Shown here in pieces: positions 44,066 to 53,588 of a stretch of DNA of 64,000 nt; position 1 is the stretch's first letter; every line of letters starts with the position of its first letter. Below the pieces are notes generated by a model. That model was given only the letters and a program-made list of their open reading frames with translations, ran no database searches and had not been told where the DNA came from. The stretch is taken from positions 744,001 through 808,000 of the forward strand of contig NC_014150.1 of NCBI RefSeq assembly GCF_000092845.1. Reading direction: 5' to 3'. Source of the stretch: Brachyspira murdochii DSM 12563. Its GTDB lineage: Bacteria > Spirochaetota > Brachyspiria > Brachyspirales > Brachyspiraceae. The translations under genes and the position numbers were made by a program.

Positions 44066-45046
44066 TCACTCCTTATCTAATATTTTTATGTAGTATTGCA
44101 GCAAATCCTTATCTATCATAGCCATCTTCCTGCCCCATACCTTAACTTCTTCAATATCAGAATCATTTTGACGCATAATAAGATATGTTGTTAAAAACGC
44201 ATAAGAAGCTAAAAGTTTAGGTGCTGCTGCCTCTCTCAATTTTAATTTTCTATAGTCAGCTTCAAGCCTAGATATCTTTTTCCTAAGTTCAAATTCTTCT
44301 TTTTCACTTAAAGGTCTTTTCACATCCAGTATATTCATAAGCTCGCCGTAGGCACTCATCCAAAGTATGATCTCCTCCTGACTATTATTATGAATGCCTC
44401 TTTTTATTATTATATCTCTTATTTCTCTTACTACTTCAATGCTTATATTTTCAAACTCTATACTTAAAGGATCATAAAATAAAGCCTCTCTTATATATAA
44501 TTTGCATTTCTTTTCATCGCCTAGTATATCATAAATCATAGCAATAAAACTAAGAGTCTTTGAATTATAAGGCTCTATTGTATTTAAATATTCATAAGAT
44601 TTTAATGCCCTAGAATAATCCTTTAACTCTATAAAAGCATTTGAAAGTAAATGTAACTCCTCCGTGCCTTCAATATCATCAGTGCTTTTCTGCATTATTA
44701 AGTCTATTGTTTTATTATAAACATAATAATGTATAGCATTAACCGCCATAAGACTCTCATCGTAAGATTTAGTATGTATGAATATACTAAACTTCTTGTA
44801 TGTAGAATCTAAAAGTCTGCAATACTCTATACAATTTCTCTCTACGATTTTAAACTTATCAAGCCTATTAATCCAAAATTTCACACAGGATATATTCTCA
44901 TATAGATTAACACATTCAAAGTCCATAGACATAATCTTATCAAAATCTTCCATAGACTCCTCAAATAATCCGTTTTTTAATTTACTTTCTATAACATTAA
45001 AAATATCCTTAACAGACTCCTTCCTAGAAAATAATTCTTCTTCCAT
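44066..45046 (-). CDS. TPR protein, partner of the GreA-N-like protein
   Basis: 326 residues, all helical, soluble. A TPR core is seen at about 128-195 (LHLLSNAFIELKDYSRALKS, LSFIAMIYDILGDEKKCKL) followed by a coiled-coil-prone part with KKISRLEADYRKLKLREAA. No enzyme motif. It is the first gene of a two-gene operon behind a consensus promoter, 4 bp before the larger TPR gene, so the two probably form a complex. Confidence 0.7.
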   Translation of the reverse strand: MEEELFSRKESVKDIFNVIESKLKNGLFEESMEDFDKIMSMDFECVNLYENISCVKFWINRLDKFKIVERNCIEYCRLLDSTYKKFSIFIHTKSYDESLMAVNAIHYYVYNKTIDLIMQKSTDDIEGTEELHLLSNAFIELKDYSRALKSYEYLNTIEPYNSKTLSFIAMIYDILGDEKKCKLYIREALFYDPLSIEFENISIEVVREIRDIIIKRGIHNNSQEEIILWMSAYGELMNILDVKRPLSEKEEFELRKKISRLEADYRKLKLREAAAPKLLASYAFLTTYLIMRQNDSDIEEVKVWGRKMAMIDKDLLQYYIKILDKE

Positions 45047-45112
45047 TATATTTTATATAAACTACTCCCTTAAAGTTAAAAAACGTACAGAGATATATAC
45101 GTATATTTATAT

Positions 45113-45141
45113 AATATAATCAAATAAGGCTAAATTGTCAA
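45113..45141 (-). promoter_or_regulatory. Promoter of the TPR operon
   Basis: On the minus strand TTGACA (45136-45141), 17-bp spacer, TATATT (45113-45118), about 65 bp before the start codon at 45046. Confidence 0.75.
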
Positions 45142-45222
45142 GTAAAAATAATACCTGCATATTTCAAAATAATAAAAAATATATTAAAAAAACTATAATT
45201 ATTTTTATACTATGATAATTTA

Positions 45223-46464
45223 CTAAATATCAGTGTTACTATATGCAATTTCCCCAGATTTAAAAACAATACTGCATAAATTATTATCCAAAGTATAGAG
45301 TAAGAAGTTTAATTTTTTGGTATTCCATATAATAATATCAGCCTTTTTACCAACTTCAATAGTACCTATCTCTTTTCCTCTGTTAATAGCACATGCGGCA
45401 TTAATTGTAGAAGCATTTAATATTTCTTCAGGCTTTAATCTATATATTAAATATGCTAATTTCATAATAAACTGCATATTAAAACAAGTACTTGAACCGG
45501 GGTTATAATCAGAAGCTATAGCAATAGGTATACCCTTTTCTACCATATATCTAGCCCTAGCATAAGGCATTCCTAAATAAAAAGAAGCATTCGGAAGAAG
45601 TACCGCTATTACACCTTGTTTTTTTATAACATCCATACATCTGTCATCAGCCATTATCAAATGCTCAGCACTTACAGCCTTAAATCTCGCTGCCAAATAA
45701 GAACCTCCGCTAGTTTCAAGCTGATCCGAATGTATTTTAAGTTTTAAATTATGCTTTCTGGCAGCATCTAAAATATTATGACTCTCCTCCATATTAAGTC
45801 CGCAGTTCTCACAAAATACATCGCAGAACTCTGCAAGTCCAAGCTTTACAATCTTTGGTATCATTTCATTGCATATTAAATTAACATATCCGGCTCTGTC
45901 ATTTTTATATTCATCAGGCACAACATGCCCTCCCATAAACGTAGAAACTATATCTATTTTATGGTTTTCATTTAATTTCTTCATAACATTTAATATCTTT
46001 ATCTCATCTTTAACTGTTAAACCATAACCGCTTTTACCTTCAACAGTAGTAGTTCCATATTTTATCATACTGTCAAGTATTGGAACTGATTTTTTATAAA
46101 GTGCATTTTCTGTCTGAAGTCTTGTATCTTTTACAGTAGACAATATACCATATCCAGCCTTTATTATATCAGAATATCCCATATGACCTGTAACTATATC
46201 ATACATCTCATCTTCACGGCTTCCTCCGTATACAAAATGAGTATGACAATCTACTAAACCAGATGTAGCTAAAGCACCATTGGCATTAATAGTTTTTCTA
46301 GCCTTTTCATTAGGAGTTTCTCCTATATATTCTATAATACCGTTTTTTATACCTATGCAAATATTATTATATACTTTTACTTTTCCCTGATTTTTACCGT
46401 ATAATGGACTGCTGCCTTCAGCAGTTACTAATGTTCCTATATTTTTTATAATGATATCTAACAT
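45223..46464 (-). CDS. hutI: Imidazolonepropionase HutI
   Basis: HutI opens imidazolone-5-propionate to formiminoglutamate in histidine breakdown. The 413 residues carry the amidohydrolase metal sites: VDCHTHFVYGGSREDE, the family-specific KSGYGLTVKDE, GGHVVPDEYK, KIHSDQLETSGG, SAEHLIMAD and ASDYNPGSSTC. Length is normal. No hutH, hutU or formiminoglutamate enzyme is next to it; instead an unrelated-looking minus-strand gene series lies upstream (permease, PHP, kinase-like), separated by 60 bp. Confidence 0.95.
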   Translation of the reverse strand: MLDIIIKNIGTLVTAEGSSPLYGKNQGKVKVYNNICIGIKNGIIEYIGETPNEKARKTINANGALATSGLVDCHTHFVYGGSREDEMYDIVTGHMGYSDIIKAGYGILSTVKDTRLQTENALYKKSVPILDSMIKYGTTTVEGKSGYGLTVKDEIKILNVMKKLNENHKIDIVSTFMGGHVVPDEYKNDRAGYVNLICNEMIPKIVKLGLAEFCDVFCENCGLNMEESHNILDAARKHNLKLKIHSDQLETSGGSYLAARFKAVSAEHLIMADDRCMDVIKKQGVIAVLLPNASFYLGMPYARARYMVEKGIPIAIASDYNPGSSTCFNMQFIMKLAYLIYRLKPEEILNASTINAACAINRGKEIGTIEVGKKADIIIWNTKKLNFLLYTLDNNLCSIVFKSGEIAYSNTDI

Positions 46465-46524
46465 ATATAATTACCGCCATACTAATAGTATAATAATAAT
46501 TATAACATAAAACAACATTAAAAG

Positions 46525-47325
46525 TTATATATTAACAGAAAAATGGTATAAGTTATAAGAAGTTATCAAAATTATTATTAGTAATATTATCATAAATAAT
46601 TTATTTACTATATTAGAATCTATTTTCTTATTTATAAATCTGCCCAATACTCCTCCTAATATACCGCCTGCTATCATTACAATCAAAAAATGTAAATTAA
46701 CTTTAGAAGCCTCATTATTTGCTATACTTATAAATACACTTGATATTTGAGAAAAAAGTATTATATACAAAGAATTTTGAGCTGCAGATTTTGAATCCAT
46801 ACTGAAGAAAAAATACAAAAATGCTATATTAAAAGGTCCTCCGCCAATACCCAAAAATGATGATAAAAATCCAAGAACAAGCCCTATAATAATACATAAA
46901 AATATATTTTGTACATGCAAAGACTTTACTTTTTTATCTCCCATATTTTTTATAGTAAAAATAAATGTGAGTATAGTTAATAGTATTAAAACAGCTGACT
47001 GAAAAACTCCCGCAATATTTTCGCTTTGAAAAAAGATAATAACATAAGAAAATGACATCTTACCAAGTATTCCGCCAAGCACACCGCCCAAAGCAAGAGG
47101 AGTAGCTATTTTTCCGTTTACAAGACTGTCCCTTTTTATCTTTGAAACTATAAAAGTATACAAACTCATAGAAAGCACTGTACAGGAAGATAAAAAACTT
47201 ATTTTACTTACCTCCATAATACTTAAAGAATCAAGCACAGGCTTTATTATAACACCGCCGCCTATTCCGCAAATAGCTCCTATAGAGGAAGCAAGTAAAC
47301 TTACAATCAAAAAAAAGACTATCAT
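46525..47325 (-). CDS. TauE/SafE family permease
   Basis: 266 residues with seven to eight membrane helices and the duplicated motif of the family: SIGAICGIGGGVIIKPVL near the start and SSFLGIGGGPFNIAFLYFFF in the second half. These proteins are thought to move sulfite, sulfoacetate or related anions. Its start overlaps the stop of the PHP gene by 4 bp (ATGA), so they are cotranscribed; the substrate cannot be told. Confidence 0.88.
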   Translation of the reverse strand: MIVFFLIVSLLASSIGAICGIGGGVIIKPVLDSLSIMEVSKISFLSSCTVLSMSLYTFIVSKIKRDSLVNGKIATPLALGGVLGGILGKMSFSYVIIFFQSENIAGVFQSAVLILLTILTFIFTIKNMGDKKVKSLHVQNIFLCIIIGLVLGFLSSFLGIGGGPFNIAFLYFFFSMDSKSAAQNSLYIILFSQISSVFISIANNEASKVNLHFLIVMIAGGILGGVLGRFINKKIDSNIVNKLFMIILLIIILITSYNLYHFSVNI

Positions 47326-48029
47326 TTTTCTATATTAAGATATTCCATCAATCTGTCATAATCGGTATTGAGTATAAGATTCTCTGGAAAATCAATAGAT
47401 TCAAGCATATCTACTGCATCTTTATGGTCTCCCACTTTATACATAGAATGAGCATCAGAAGTTACTATAATATTTGTTTCATATTTTTTGCAGGCAAGTG
47501 CTACTTCTCTGCATATAGGATAACTTCCTTTTCTGACATTAAAAGATGATGAATTAATTTCTATTAATTTATTATATTCTTTGCATAGTTTTACTATATA
47601 TTCAATATCAAACTCAAATTTCGGATTGCCTACATGACCCAAACAATCAATATCTTTATTTTTTATCACTTCAGCATATCCATTAGTATGCTCACTCTTG
47701 TTGATAGGCTGAATAGCATCTTCATGATAAGAAGCTATAACAAAATCCAAATAATTTAATACGCTAGCACTTAAATCTACTTTCCCACTATAATCTATTA
47801 TATTGGCCTCGCATCCCCTTAATAATCTTACACCATTTATATAATTAGGTAAATTATGCATAGCCTTAAAATGAACAGATTTAGCCCCATCACTTGAAGC
47901 AGGACCATGATCTGTAATAGCTAAAGCCAAAAATCCCTTTTCTTTAGCCGATTGCAGCATTTCATTAACTGTACTGTATGCATGCTCGCTTACTATTGTA
48001 TGGGTATGTAAATCAGCTATTATTTTCAT
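47322..48029 (-). CDS. PHP-domain phosphatase/hydrolase (YcdX-like)
   Basis: 235 residues with PHP metal-binding motifs: ADLHTHTIVSEHAYS, AITDHGPASSD, RGCEANIIDYSG, IASYHEDAI, LGHVGNP and TSDAHSMYKVGDH. The set with three-metal His/Asp/Glu ligands matches YcdX-type phosphoesterases. It is soluble and cytoplasmic. Flanked by the kinase-like gene (10 bp upstream) and the TauE/SafE gene (4-bp overlap). Confidence 0.92.
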   Translation of the reverse strand: MKIIADLHTHTIVSEHAYSTVNEMLQSAKEKGFLALAITDHGPASSDGAKSVHFKAMHNLPNYINGVRLLRGCEANIIDYSGKVDLSASVLNYLDFVIASYHEDAIQPINKSEHTNGYAEVIKNKDIDCLGHVGNPKFEFDIEYIVKLCKEYNKLIEINSSSFNVRKGSYPICREVALACKKYETNIIVTSDAHSMYKVGDHKDAVDMLESIDFPENLILNTDYDRLMEYLNIEK

Positions 48030-48039
48030 AATAATATAC

Positions 48040-48663
48040 CTATCTGTCTAATCTGAATTTGGCTATTTTTTCTATTAATTCCACAGTATTATCAATGCCT
48101 ATAAAATCGCTGTTAAAGCAGGCATGATAATTTCTTGCATCTCCCCAAACTTTTCCAGTATAATAATTATAATGTTTGGATCTTAATTTATCTCTTTCTT
48201 TTAAGATTTTTTCTATATTAGCACTGTCTAGTTTATAATCATTAACAGCACGCTTGATTTTGCTTTGCATATCTGAATAAATAAATATATTAATACAGTT
48301 ATCCATTCCTTCTAATACATGATTAGCACATCTTCCAACTATAACACATGAATGTTTGGAAGCTACTTCTTTAATAACATTACTTTGAGCAAAAAACATA
48401 GTATCTTGAAGAGATTCGCCGTTTCCAAATACCATATTTCCAGCATAAGAGCCTGATATAGCAAAATTAAATAATGAAGCACCTGTCAATTTCTGTTCAT
48501 TTTCTTTAATATATTCCGGAGAAAATCCTGTTTTATCCGATGCCATCTCTATTATAGCCTTATCATAAAAAGGTATATCCAGTTTTTTAGCAACCATCTC
48601 ACCGATATATCTTCCGCCGCTTCCGAATTCTCTGCTTATAGTTATAACAATATTTTTACTCAT
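48040..48663 (-). CDS. Cytidylate kinase-like protein
   Basis: About 207 residues from ATG 48663 (MSKNIVITISREFGSGG). That start is chosen because GAGGGG lies 7 nt in front of it, while an ATG seven codons upstream has none. The P-loop-like REFGSGGRYIGEMVAKKL and the later VIVGRCANHVLEGMDN fit the Cmk-like family PF13189, which differs from true CMP kinase. The substrate is unknown. First gene of the series with the PHP and permease genes. Confidence 0.85.
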   Translation of the reverse strand: MSKNIVITISREFGSGGRYIGEMVAKKLDIPFYDKAIIEMASDKTGFSPEYIKENEQKLTGASLFNFAISGSYAGNMVFGNGESLQDTMFFAQSNVIKEVASKHSCVIVGRCANHVLEGMDNCINIFIYSDMQSKIKRAVNDYKLDSANIEKILKERDKLRSKHYNYYTGKVWGDARNYHACFNSDFIGIDNTVELIEKIAKFRLDR

Positions 48664-48789
48664 AATAGACCCCTCACTTATCATTTCCTATTTATATAAT
48701 AGTTTAGCAATATTAAATATATTTGTCAAATTAAAATGATATCAATTTTAAGAATATATAAAAAACAGTATATCCTTAACAGGTATTTA

Positions 48790-49590
48790 TTAAAAAAAGT
48801 CGGAGAAAGTTTTTTCTCTGGCATTTTCATCTTTCATTACGCCTATATCATACAAATATCTAGTAACAGCTAATGAAAAACCACCCTTTATAGGAGTTTT
48901 TGGATAAAGTATTATAATAGGTGTTCTTTTTTGAACTGATATCATAACCTTTTCTTCATCAAAAAGTACAGGACCTAAAAGAACCAAATTAATATCAAGA
49001 GAAAACTTAGCCGTTACTTTCTTAACTTCTCTATATAAATTTATAGCCCAGTCTATATTTTTTACTTTATTAACTATCAAATACATTTTATCAGTCATAT
49101 TATTAACATATATCATCTTCATAAGTCTGTAAAGATCAGTTAAAGCTGTAATTTCTGGGTTTGCTACTAGTATAATATCATCAGACATCTCATAAAAACG
49201 CATCATAGGCTGAGTAATACCTGCAGCATAATCTATTATAACATAGTCATAATCATTTGCTAAAACTTTTAAATCTTTAGCAAGATTTGACAAATTAAAA
49301 TCATTTTCAAACTGAACAAATCTTTGTATATTAACACCAGCACTAATAACATCAATACCATATTCACTTCTTATAACACAGTCTTTTAATGTTAAAGTAC
49401 CTTCAAAATATTCTTGTAATTTAGATTGCGGCTTGACATGAAGTAATATAAATACATTAGAACAGTTAATATCTATATCAAATACTAAAACTTTATATCC
49501 TCTTGAGGCTAATTCTGCAGAAAAATTAACTGAACATAAAGTTTTTCCTGCACCGCCTTTACCGCTAGAAAAAGATATTATTCTTCCCAT
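48790..49590 (-). CDS. ParA/MinD-family ATPase (FlhG-like)
   Basis: 266 residues. Deviant Walker A SSGKGGAGKTLCSVNFSAEL, Walker A' VLVFDIDINCSN (Asp-x-Asp) and switch II YDYVIIDYAAGITQPMMRF. The closest general layout is FlhG/YlxH and other MinD-like proteins that place polar or surface structures. An internal DYAAG replaces the usual D-x-P-A-G or D-T-P-P. No C-terminal amphipathic membrane-targeting helix is obvious. It starts 1 bp after the stop of a small HEAT-like gene, which makes a two-protein module likely. Confidence 0.85.
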   Translation of the reverse strand: MGRIISFSSGKGGAGKTLCSVNFSAELASRGYKVLVFDIDINCSNVFILLHVKPQSKLQEYFEGTLTLKDCVIRSEYGIDVISAGVNIQRFVQFENDFNLSNLAKDLKVLANDYDYVIIDYAAGITQPMMRFYEMSDDIILVANPEITALTDLYRLMKMIYVNNMTDKMYLIVNKVKNIDWAINLYREVKKVTAKFSLDINLVLLGPVLFDEEKVMISVQKRTPIIILYPKTPIKGGFSLAVTRYLYDIGVMKDENAREKTFSDFF

Positions 49591-49591
49591 A

Positions 49592-49786
49592 TTATTGTCC
49601 TGTATACAATTTTAATACCTGAGCCACTTTAAGTCTGACATTTTCGTCCCAATCTAATATATGCGGCTTCAATGCTTTAATTACAGATATTTTATCGGAA
49701 TTTTCTACATTTTTTGCCAACTCTTCAAGAGCCTCAAGTCTTTTTTCTACCTCTTCGCTTTCTAAAAGTGCAAAAATTTCTTTCAT
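49592..49786 (-). CDS. Small HEAT-repeat-like protein
   Basis: 64 residues from ATG 49786, which is preceded by AAGGAAG (an upstream in-frame start at 49816 lies without one). EEVEKRLEALEELAKNVENS and VIKALKPHILDWDENVRLKV form about one and a half HEAT-type helical repeats. It is coupled to the following ParA-like gene by a 1-bp gap. A small adaptor for that ATPase is the natural guess. Confidence 0.75.
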   Translation of the reverse strand: MKEIFALLESEEVEKRLEALEELAKNVENSDKISVIKALKPHILDWDENVRLKVAQVLKLYTGQ

Positions 49787-49842
49787 AGTTTCTTCCTTAA
49801 GATTAAAAAGAATCAAATAAACAATACTCTGATTATTAGATA

Positions 49843-49870
49843 ATTATACATCATAAAATATTTTTGTCAA
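49843..49870 (-). promoter_or_regulatory. Promoter of the HEAT-like/ParA operon
   Basis: On the minus strand TTGACA (49865-49870), 16-bp spacer, TATAAT (49843-49848): both boxes perfect. About 57 bp before the start at 49786. Confidence 0.8.
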
Positions 49871-49894
49871 AATATAAAGATTATTTAATTTTAA

Positions 49895-49920
49895 TTAAAA
49901 AATATGCTAAAAATAGCATG
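49895..49920 (-). terminator. Terminator of the radical SAM gene
   Basis: On the minus strand ATGCTA, short loop, TAGCAT followed by ATTTTTTAATT, just after the stop of the radical SAM gene. Confidence 0.75.
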
Positions 49921-49922
49921 AA

Positions 49923-50885
49923 CTACATTTGAAATGGTTTTTCTCTAGTAAAATCCGGCAAATAATTTTCAGAACTCTCCATCTCCTGAACCAATAAATT
50001 TTCAAAACCCAAATCAAGTGCATAATCTACTACATCATCATACTCTTTTTTGTATAATTTTCTGTTTATATTATCAAAATTTAAAGCCTTAAATTGCGGA
50101 TTATACTGAGACATTAAAGATATAGTGCTTTTTAAAAATCCTCTCTCCTTTAACTCTATTAATACATCATAAGAATCAGATTCATTATTTGGAAGTATCA
50201 AATGTCTTATTATAATGCCTCTCTCAGCAATACCATTATCATTAACGATTAAATCTCCAACCTGACTTTTCATTATTTCTATTGCATTAATAGCGACATT
50301 AAAATAATTTTCAGCCCTAGAATACTTTATAGCCTTATCATCAAAAACATATTTTAAATCAGGCAAATATATATCAACTATGCCGTCTAAACAATCAAGT
50401 AACTCTTTAGTATCATACCCATTTGTATTATATACTATAGGAAGATTAAGACCCTTCTCTAAAGCAATCTTTAAACCTTTAAGAACTGGATATATAACAT
50501 GCGTAGCACTTACCAAATTTATATTTAAAGCTCCCTCTCTTTCTAAACTCAAAAAATAATCGGATAATGTTTCTATATTAACAGAATCGCCTACTCCATC
50601 ATTACTTATCTGATAATTCTGACAAAATACACAGTTCAAATTACAGCTTGAAAAAAATACTGTTCCGCTTCCTTTATCTCCTACAAGCATAGGCTCTTCA
50701 CCGAGATGGAGTGTGTGTGAAGCAACCTTTATATGATGAGTATCTTCAAAAATTTTGCATCTTCCTATCTTATCTTCATTACGATTTATACCGCATATAT
50801 GTCCGCAGCATACACAACTGTCATATAGTGCCTTTGCCTTATCTATTGCTGCACCTATATTTTTTAAATGCTTTTCATTATACAT
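49923..50885 (-). CDS. Radical SAM protein of the PflX type (COG1313-like)
   Basis: 320 residues. The radical SAM cluster is FFSSCNLNCVFCQNYQIS (C-x3-C-x2-C). An N-terminal Cys group, DSCVCCGHICGINR and GRCKIF, precedes it as in PflX-type proteins, and DIYLPDLKYVFDDKAIKYSR is the family's characteristic later motif. These relatives of pyruvate formate-lyase activase have no well-defined substrate. Stands alone with its own terminator; starts at ATG 50885. Confidence 0.88.
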   Translation of the reverse strand: MYNEKHLKNIGAAIDKAKALYDSCVCCGHICGINRNEDKIGRCKIFEDTHHIKVASHTLHLGEEPMLVGDKGSGTVFFSSCNLNCVFCQNYQISNDGVGDSVNIETLSDYFLSLEREGALNINLVSATHVIYPVLKGLKIALEKGLNLPIVYNTNGYDTKELLDCLDGIVDIYLPDLKYVFDDKAIKYSRAENYFNVAINAIEIMKSQVGDLIVNDNGIAERGIIIRHLILPNNESDSYDVLIELKERGFLKSTISLMSQYNPQFKALNFDNINRKLYKKEYDDVVDYALDLGFENLLVQEMESSENYLPDFTREKPFQM

Positions 50886-50944
50886 ATATTCATCTCACTG
50901 CTAATTAATATACTTATTCCAAAACTATTTTTATAATTTTTAAT

Positions 50945-51061
50945 ATGCTATTTAATTTCAATGCTGCTATTTTCCTTACTAAGCCGGAAGAAAAAAGAAC
51001 TGCATTTTTACAAATACTAAATAACTATAAACCTCAAAAATTATATGCTGATATGTTTTGA
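50945..51061 (+). pseudogene. Possible 3' fragment of a displaced gene
   Basis: A 38-codon plus-strand frame in the gap between two minus-strand genes reads MLFNFNAAIFLTKPEEKR, then TAFLQILNNYKPQKLYADMF and a stop. The composition looks like the C-terminal end of a larger protein, not random AT-rich sequence, but no ribosome binding site precedes it. No family recognised. Confidence 0.35.
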
Positions 51062-51068
51062 AGTAATT

Positions 51069-51995
51069 CTATTTAATCAAATTAGAATACTCATATGCAA
51101 TATTAGCAGCTAATCTGCAATTATTATAAACCAACTCTTTATTAGCTTTCAAGCTCTTATTTTCAGTTACACTATGAAGTTTGGCAAGTATAAAAGGAGT
51201 TACATCCTTTCCTGATATTTTTTTATCTTTAGCCTCTTTTACAGTATCATCTATTATTTTATTAATATAATCTTTGTCCATTTCATATTCTTCAGGTATA
51301 GGATTGCATACCAATACCCCTCCTTCTAAACCTAAAGACCATTTTGTATTAAGAATATTAGCTATATCTTTGGCAGTATCTACTTTGTAATCTACTTGAT
51401 AACCGCTGTCTCTAGTATAAAATGCAGGAAATTTATCTGTTTTATACCCAAGCACTGGAACACCGAAAGTTTCAAGATATTCTATAGTAAGTGCCAAATC
51501 CAGTATAGATTTTGCCCCAGCACATACAACAGCAACATTTGTCTTACTTAATTCCTGTAAATCTGCCGATATATCAAAAGTATCCTGAGCATATCTATGA
51601 ACACCGCCTATACCTCCTGTAGCAAAAACCTTTATGCCTGCAAGAGAAGCTCCTATCATAGTAGTTGTTACAGTAGTAGCACCATCTTTTTTCAAAGCCA
51701 GCATGGCTGCTAAATCTCTTCTGCTTGATTTTGCTATACTGCTGTTAGAGCCCATATACTCAAGTTCTTCTTTATTTAATCCAACTTTTATTTTACCTTT
51801 TATAATGGCTATTGTGGCAGGAACTGCATTATTATCACGTATATTTTTTTCAGAGTTTAAAGCACTTTCGACATTTTCCGGATAAGGCATGCCATGCGAT
51901 ATTATAGTGCTTTCTAATGCAACAACTGCCCTCTTTTCATATAATGCCTCTTTTACCTCTTCGCTAATATCTAAAAATTCATTTAAATTATTCAT
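51069..51995 (-). CDS. psuG: Pseudouridine-5'-phosphate glycosidase PsuG
   Basis: PsuG splits pseudouridine 5'-phosphate into uracil and ribose 5-phosphate. The 308 residues from ATG 51995 have the family marks VALESTIISHGMPYPENVES, KSSRRDLAAMLALKKDGATT, VFATGGIGGVHRYAQDTFDI, SADLQELSKT and VCAGAKSILDLALTIEYLET, with normal length. AAAGGGG precedes the start. It follows psuK by 23 bp; both belong to the operon ybaB-recR-psuK-psuG. Confidence 0.95.
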   Translation of the reverse strand: MNNLNEFLDISEEVKEALYEKRAVVALESTIISHGMPYPENVESALNSEKNIRDNNAVPATIAIIKGKIKVGLNKEELEYMGSNSSIAKSSRRDLAAMLALKKDGATTVTTTMIGASLAGIKVFATGGIGGVHRYAQDTFDISADLQELSKTNVAVVCAGAKSILDLALTIEYLETFGVPVLGYKTDKFPAFYTRDSGYQVDYKVDTAKDIANILNTKWSLGLEGGVLVCNPIPEEYEMDKDYINKIIDDTVKEAKDKKISGKDVTPFILAKLHSVTENKSLKANKELVYNNCRLAANIAYEYSNLIK

Positions 51996-52018
51996 CAAAT
52001 ACCCCTTTATCTTAATAA

Positions 52019-52966
52019 TTAATTTTTAAAACTTGTACCAAATATATCTTTTATTCTTTTTTCTGCTATATTCAAACTTATATTATCATTAACAGTATAT
52101 TCACTCTCTAATGCCAGCAATGACATAACGGCAGCAAATTTTACCTTATAATCTAAACTGTAATTGTGAAATATAGAATAAGTAATACCAGCCATAAAAG
52201 CATCTCCAGCTCCAGAAGTATTAACGATATTTATTTTAGGCACTCCTAAATGATATGCTTTGTAATCTTCGTTTGTACCGTAACATATCCCTAAAGCTCC
52301 GAATGTTATATATATCTCCTTAACTCCTTTGTCCAAAAATATTTTTACAGCTTCTTTACCTTCATCTATAGTATTTATATCTCTGTCAAGCAGAAATGAT
52401 GCTTCATTTGAATTAATTTTTAAAGCATAAATATGATTTTCAATCCCCTTTATATGCTCTGCCTTTTTTACTGATACTGCATCGCTTATCAATTTTTTAT
52501 TAGGAAAATTATTTATTAAATACTCAAATATATTCCTTCCCATAACAGCATCTATGGTGATTAATTTTGCATTCGCTATTGTTTCATGAATACTCTCTAA
52601 ATATTTAATATCAATATTTTTATCAAGGGAATCCATATCTGATACTGCTATCTCCATATCTTTATCATTATTCATAATGGCTATATATGAAGTAGAGCTT
52701 CCTTTTCTTACAATATATGAAGTGTCTATACCCAATGACTTTATATTATCAAAAAGAATATCTCCAAAAATATCATTTCCAATGGAAGTAACAAATTTTA
52801 TATTTTTAAGCCCAATATTTGATAAATTATTAACAATATTTCTTTCAACTCCGCCTGCACATACATTTATCTTACCTGGATTGGATTCTTTTAAAAGTAT
52901 TCTTCCTTTAGAAAATCCCTGTATATCAATATTTGAACCGCCAATAGATAATATATAATCTTCCAT
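52019..52966 (-). CDS. psuK: Pseudouridine kinase (PfkB family)
   Basis: 315 residues of ribokinase fold: the N-terminal signature ILSIGGSNIDIQGF, the Gly-rich GGVERNIVNNLSNIGLK and the C-terminal PfkB signature VNTSGAGDAFMAGITYS with the catalytic Asp. The neighbouring psuG makes phosphorylation of pseudouridine the likely reaction. It begins 10 bp after the recR stop, with AAGGGC as ribosome binding site. Confidence 0.9.
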   Translation of the reverse strand: MEDYILSIGGSNIDIQGFSKGRILLKESNPGKINVCAGGVERNIVNNLSNIGLKNIKFVTSIGNDIFGDILFDNIKSLGIDTSYIVRKGSSTSYIAIMNNDKDMEIAVSDMDSLDKNIDIKYLESIHETIANAKLITIDAVMGRNIFEYLINNFPNKKLISDAVSVKKAEHIKGIENHIYALKINSNEASFLLDRDINTIDEGKEAVKIFLDKGVKEIYITFGALGICYGTNEDYKAYHLGVPKINIVNTSGAGDAFMAGITYSIFHNYSLDYKVKFAAVMSLLALESEYTVNDNISLNIAEKRIKDIFGTSFKN

Positions 52967-52976
52967 TTTAATGCCC

Positions 52977-53588
52977 TTAACTCATTTCTACCCTGTCTAA
53001 AATACTTCTTGCAAGAGACCTAGAATCGGCATTTTCTATATCACTTGACAAAGATATTCCATAAGTAATTCTTGTTACTCTGCCTGTATAATTATTATCT
53101 TTTAATAATTTGAATATATATCCTGCTGTAGTATCCGCTTCTAATGAGGCACTGAAAGCTATCATTATTTCATCAATATTTTCAGTATTAACTCTCTCAA
53201 TAAGCTCTTTTATCCTTATATCACTTATACCTATACCTTTAAGAGGTGCTATAAGACCGCCTAATACATGATACACTCCGTTATACTCTTCTGTTTTTTC
53301 TATTGCAAGCATATCTGGATAAGTCTCTACAACACATATTTTATTATGCTCTCTTTTATCATTAGAACATATATAACAAATATCATTATCACTCAAACTA
53401 TAACATTTACTGCATAATTTTATATTGTCATGGAGAGTATATAATGTATCAGCAAACTCTTTTAAATACTCTTCATCACAGTCAAATAAATATAAAGCAA
53501 GACGCATAGCAGTTCTGCCGCCTATTCCCGGAAGCCTTGATATAATCTGAGTAAGTTTATCCAATGACTGTATATTATTCAAATTCAT
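52977..53588 (-). CDS. recR: Recombination protein RecR
   Basis: RecR loads RecA at gaps with RecO/RecF. The 203 residues show the HhH LPGIGGRTAMRLALYL, the Cys4 zinc finger CSKCYSLSDNDICYIC, and the Toprim stretch ICVVETYPDMLAIEKT with YHVLGGLIAPLKGI. Full length. Its ATG shares a base with the ybaB stop (TAATG), the classical ybaB-recR arrangement; dnaX is not in front of it here. Confidence 0.97.
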   Translation of the reverse strand: MNLNNIQSLDKLTQIISRLPGIGGRTAMRLALYLFDCDEEYLKEFADTLYTLHDNIKLCSKCYSLSDNDICYICSNDKREHNKICVVETYPDMLAIEKTEEYNGVYHVLGGLIAPLKGIGISDIRIKELIERVNTENIDEIMIAFSASLEADTTAGYIFKLLKDNNYTGRVTRITYGISLSSDIENADSRSLARSILDRVEMS

